Below the pieces are notes generated by a model. That model saw only the letters and a list, made by a program, of their open reading frames with translations, searched no databases and was not told the origin of the DNA. The position numbers and the translations under genes are program-made. From NCBI RefSeq assembly GCF_013373865.1, contig NC_050473.1, positions 9,249,710 through 9,313,709 on the forward strand: DNA of 64,000 bases. The letters are read 5' to 3'. The first letter of the stretch is position 1. Each line of letters starts with the position of its first letter. The stretch comes from Monomorium pharaonis (lineage: Eukaryota > Arthropoda > Insecta > Hymenoptera > Formicidae). Shown here in pieces: positions 61,801 to 64,000 of this stretch.

Positions 61801-61988
61801 GAAAAATATTCTCTAGGCAATACGTTCTCCCATCATAATTCAACTTTATTGTAAGCTTACACCGTTGATTACTTATTGTTAGATTTATGTTGGTCTTCTT
61901 CCCGATAATGACAAGATCAGATCAACCCTATCGATATAGTGATGGGAAAGAAGTACAGTCGCGCAGGGTTCGAACGTTCTATATTTGC

Positions 61989-62013
61989 ATATATATATAT
62001 ATATATATATATC
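61989..62013 (+). repeat. (TA)n microsatellite
   Basis: About 12 TA units. Confidence 0.95.
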
Positions 62014-63702
62014 TTTCGAAAGATCCATTTGATCCTGATCTCGTTGAATTTGACAGAGCATGCTTGCAGCCGGAGGGAGCGGTTCAGTTGACGCGATACG
62101 GATCCTTATCGCGCCTCGCACGCCTCGCGTGACCCGGGGGGATGGGATACGAGATCTAGTTTGACGAGCCCTCAATGAAAGGTCCGTGCGATATAACGTG
62201 CGATTTAAATAAATCTGTCACGCGAGTCGTTATTTATATCGCCCTTCTCGCCATTCACCCTCGGAATGTGCTCGCGTGCGGGATTTGGGTGCACTGCCTA
62301 AGGTCAGAGCCGAAATGTCGAATCCTCTCGATACATTAAATGCATCATGTACATTCGGTGAATAGATTTGCACTTCTTTTCGGACAACGATGATTGATCG
62401 CCCGATGCTGTTTATCGAGATGTGCGCGGAGTAAATCAAAATAATTCTCCGAAAACAGTATCCGTGAGCTGGTACCAGTATCGTGATTATTATAATGAAA
62501 ATTATAACTTAACTTAATCGTTACCGCTAAAATGCGAAATCTGAAATTTATATATTTAATTTATATATCGCAGATATGTAAAAGCCAATTAGAACGTCCA
62601 ACCTGTTCGCCGAAAATGTGGGGATCGGTATTTTTCGGGTCAGCGACAAGTTTCCCGTCGAATGGGACTTCGGGGATGAGGACGAAGGGTCGAGAAAGAA
62701 AATCAATGTGGTGAATGAGTTTCAAACATAACTACTTGCCGCACTATCCATGTTGGGGTGACTAGCTTTAGGGTGAAATTTCGTGCCACGTAAGCGTATA
62801 CCGGGTGGCTCGGAAATGTGAATTGTAACAAAAACGATCGTTCTGTACGTTTCATTTTTTTTCCGTCATAATTTCTTTATCATTTCTCTACGGAAGATTC
62901 GGAAGAAGTGATTTTTTAAAAGAATCCTTTATTCTATATTGTACAGCACATCTTTTTTAATGTAGTGTATTATTTAATGTAGTGTAAGGTAATATAATTT
63001 ATTGATTCTCTTTTGCAGTTTATCTTTTAACTCTTCTTCTTGTAAGCAACGAAGAAGAATCTTGATCAAAACAAATAGTTCGATACATCGCTCGTCATAA
63101 CGACCAACATATCACTTTATCATTTTAATATCTTTCAAATTCAAATTGGATTTTCAAAGTCGACTACAATTTTATTAATCAAATAATACATAATTTACTA
63201 TTAACTTAGATAATATTTATATGTTATAATATTTTTATATAATATAATTTTACGTGTGTGTAATTTTATTCTGGCCATATTTAATTATCATACAGCTGGT
63301 ACATCAGAATAAATAACGTGAAAGAAATACAGTGAAAATTGGAGATCTTGTCCTGAATATCTTTTAATCGTAGCATTGAGTATAAAATGCCCAATTTTCT
63401 GTATTATTTTCAAGATTTTATAGATGTCCAAACGTTCAATCCTTATCGATTATTAATGTTGTAATTATTAGCCAAATTCACAAACAATAAAATAATTCAG
63501 CAACACGCTGGACTGTGTAGTCGACGTAGCAGGTGCTTACAAAGTAATTCGTATCGATCGCTCGAAATGCATCGCCACATAGAGATTTGCCATGGCCATG
63601 TTCGCTATTAACCCGACGGCCTTTTGTGTTTCAACCTGTCTCGGGCAACGTTCTCGGGCGTTAACGTAAATAATAACGTGATAAAGAGAAGAGGGAGACG
63701 GA

Positions 63703-63735
<33 letters not shown>

Positions 63736-63740
63736 AGGGC
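63703..63740 (+). repeat. (GA)n followed by G-run
   Basis: About 11 GA units and then a run of about ten G. Confidence 0.95.
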
Positions 63741-64000
63741 TGTCACACCTACCGCTTTCAGATACAGACGAAAGTACCGGCGGAATTCGTTGCATCGGTG
63801 GCCACAGAAATTGTTTCGCGGTATACCACGGACGCATATGTTTTCGCGAGCACGAACATATTGCATTAGCAGCTGTCGGCGACGTGAAGAAAATGAGTAG
63901 CTGAGAAAGAAACGACCCGGCAAGATTACGGCGGCAACACGGTTAGCGGGCGAGATTTTAGTGAAATCATCCAACTTTTTATTTCCGCGTGTCTTCCCAC

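Noticed and set aside
61955..61985. GGTTCGAA-type motif suggesting a tRNA T-loop
   Set aside because: No matching acceptor stem, D-arm or anticodon arm around it.

Overview
The window looks like insect nuclear DNA, probably from a hymenopteran such as an ant. The reasons are a split, intron-rich gene for a Bruno/CELF RNA-binding protein that resembles Drosophila Bruno-3, AT-rich introns mixed with strikingly CpG-rich patches, and very many dinucleotide microsatellites. There are no bacterial operons and no CRISPR array, and I recognised no tRNA or rRNA gene. The genus is an inference.

One gene can be proved from the sequence: a bru3/CELF3-6-type gene on the minus strand. Eight coding exons lie at 39828-39907, 27531-27671, 26850-26979, 24152-24307, 23274-23354, 19640-19717, 14733-14876 and 12911-13038. 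All have GT-AG borders and their phases join without a break, giving 938 coding bases including the stop. They encode the second half of RRM2, the Gln/Ala/Pro-rich divergent linker, and all of RRM3 to the stop. RRM1 and the first half of RRM2 were not found. They should lie beyond position 64000, so everything from 39908 to the right edge is part of a single intron longer than 24 kb.

Layout. 1-9.95 kb: non-coding flank with no recognisable protein. It holds a decayed fold-back repeat complex (3.1-4.2 kb), a CpG-rich patch with isolated splice-donor-like sites (4.4-6.8 kb), and T-rich, TG/TA-repeat DNA that may be the 3' end of a plus-strand transcript. 9.95-12.91 kb: possible bru3 3' UTR. 12.91-39.9 kb: bru3 exons and introns; the 12 kb intron 27672-39827 contains a GC-rich core and two sets of locally duplicated non-coding blocks. 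39.9-64 kb: giant intron with long (AG)n and (CT)n/(TA)n tracts, a 10-bp minisatellite of about 490 bp bracketed by two near-identical 29-bp sequences, a 128-bp palindromic element, three consecutive long fold-back repeats (51.2-53.0 kb), a decayed retrotransposon gag-like fragment, duplicated non-coding blocks, and a CpG-rich patch at 49.6-50.7 kb with a possible plus-strand first exon.

I found no convincing new biological system. The most interesting items are the fold-back clusters, the bracketed minisatellite, the run of frame-preserving bru3 linker exons, duplicated non-coding blocks, and a 55-codon tyrosine-rich open frame at 43173-43340.
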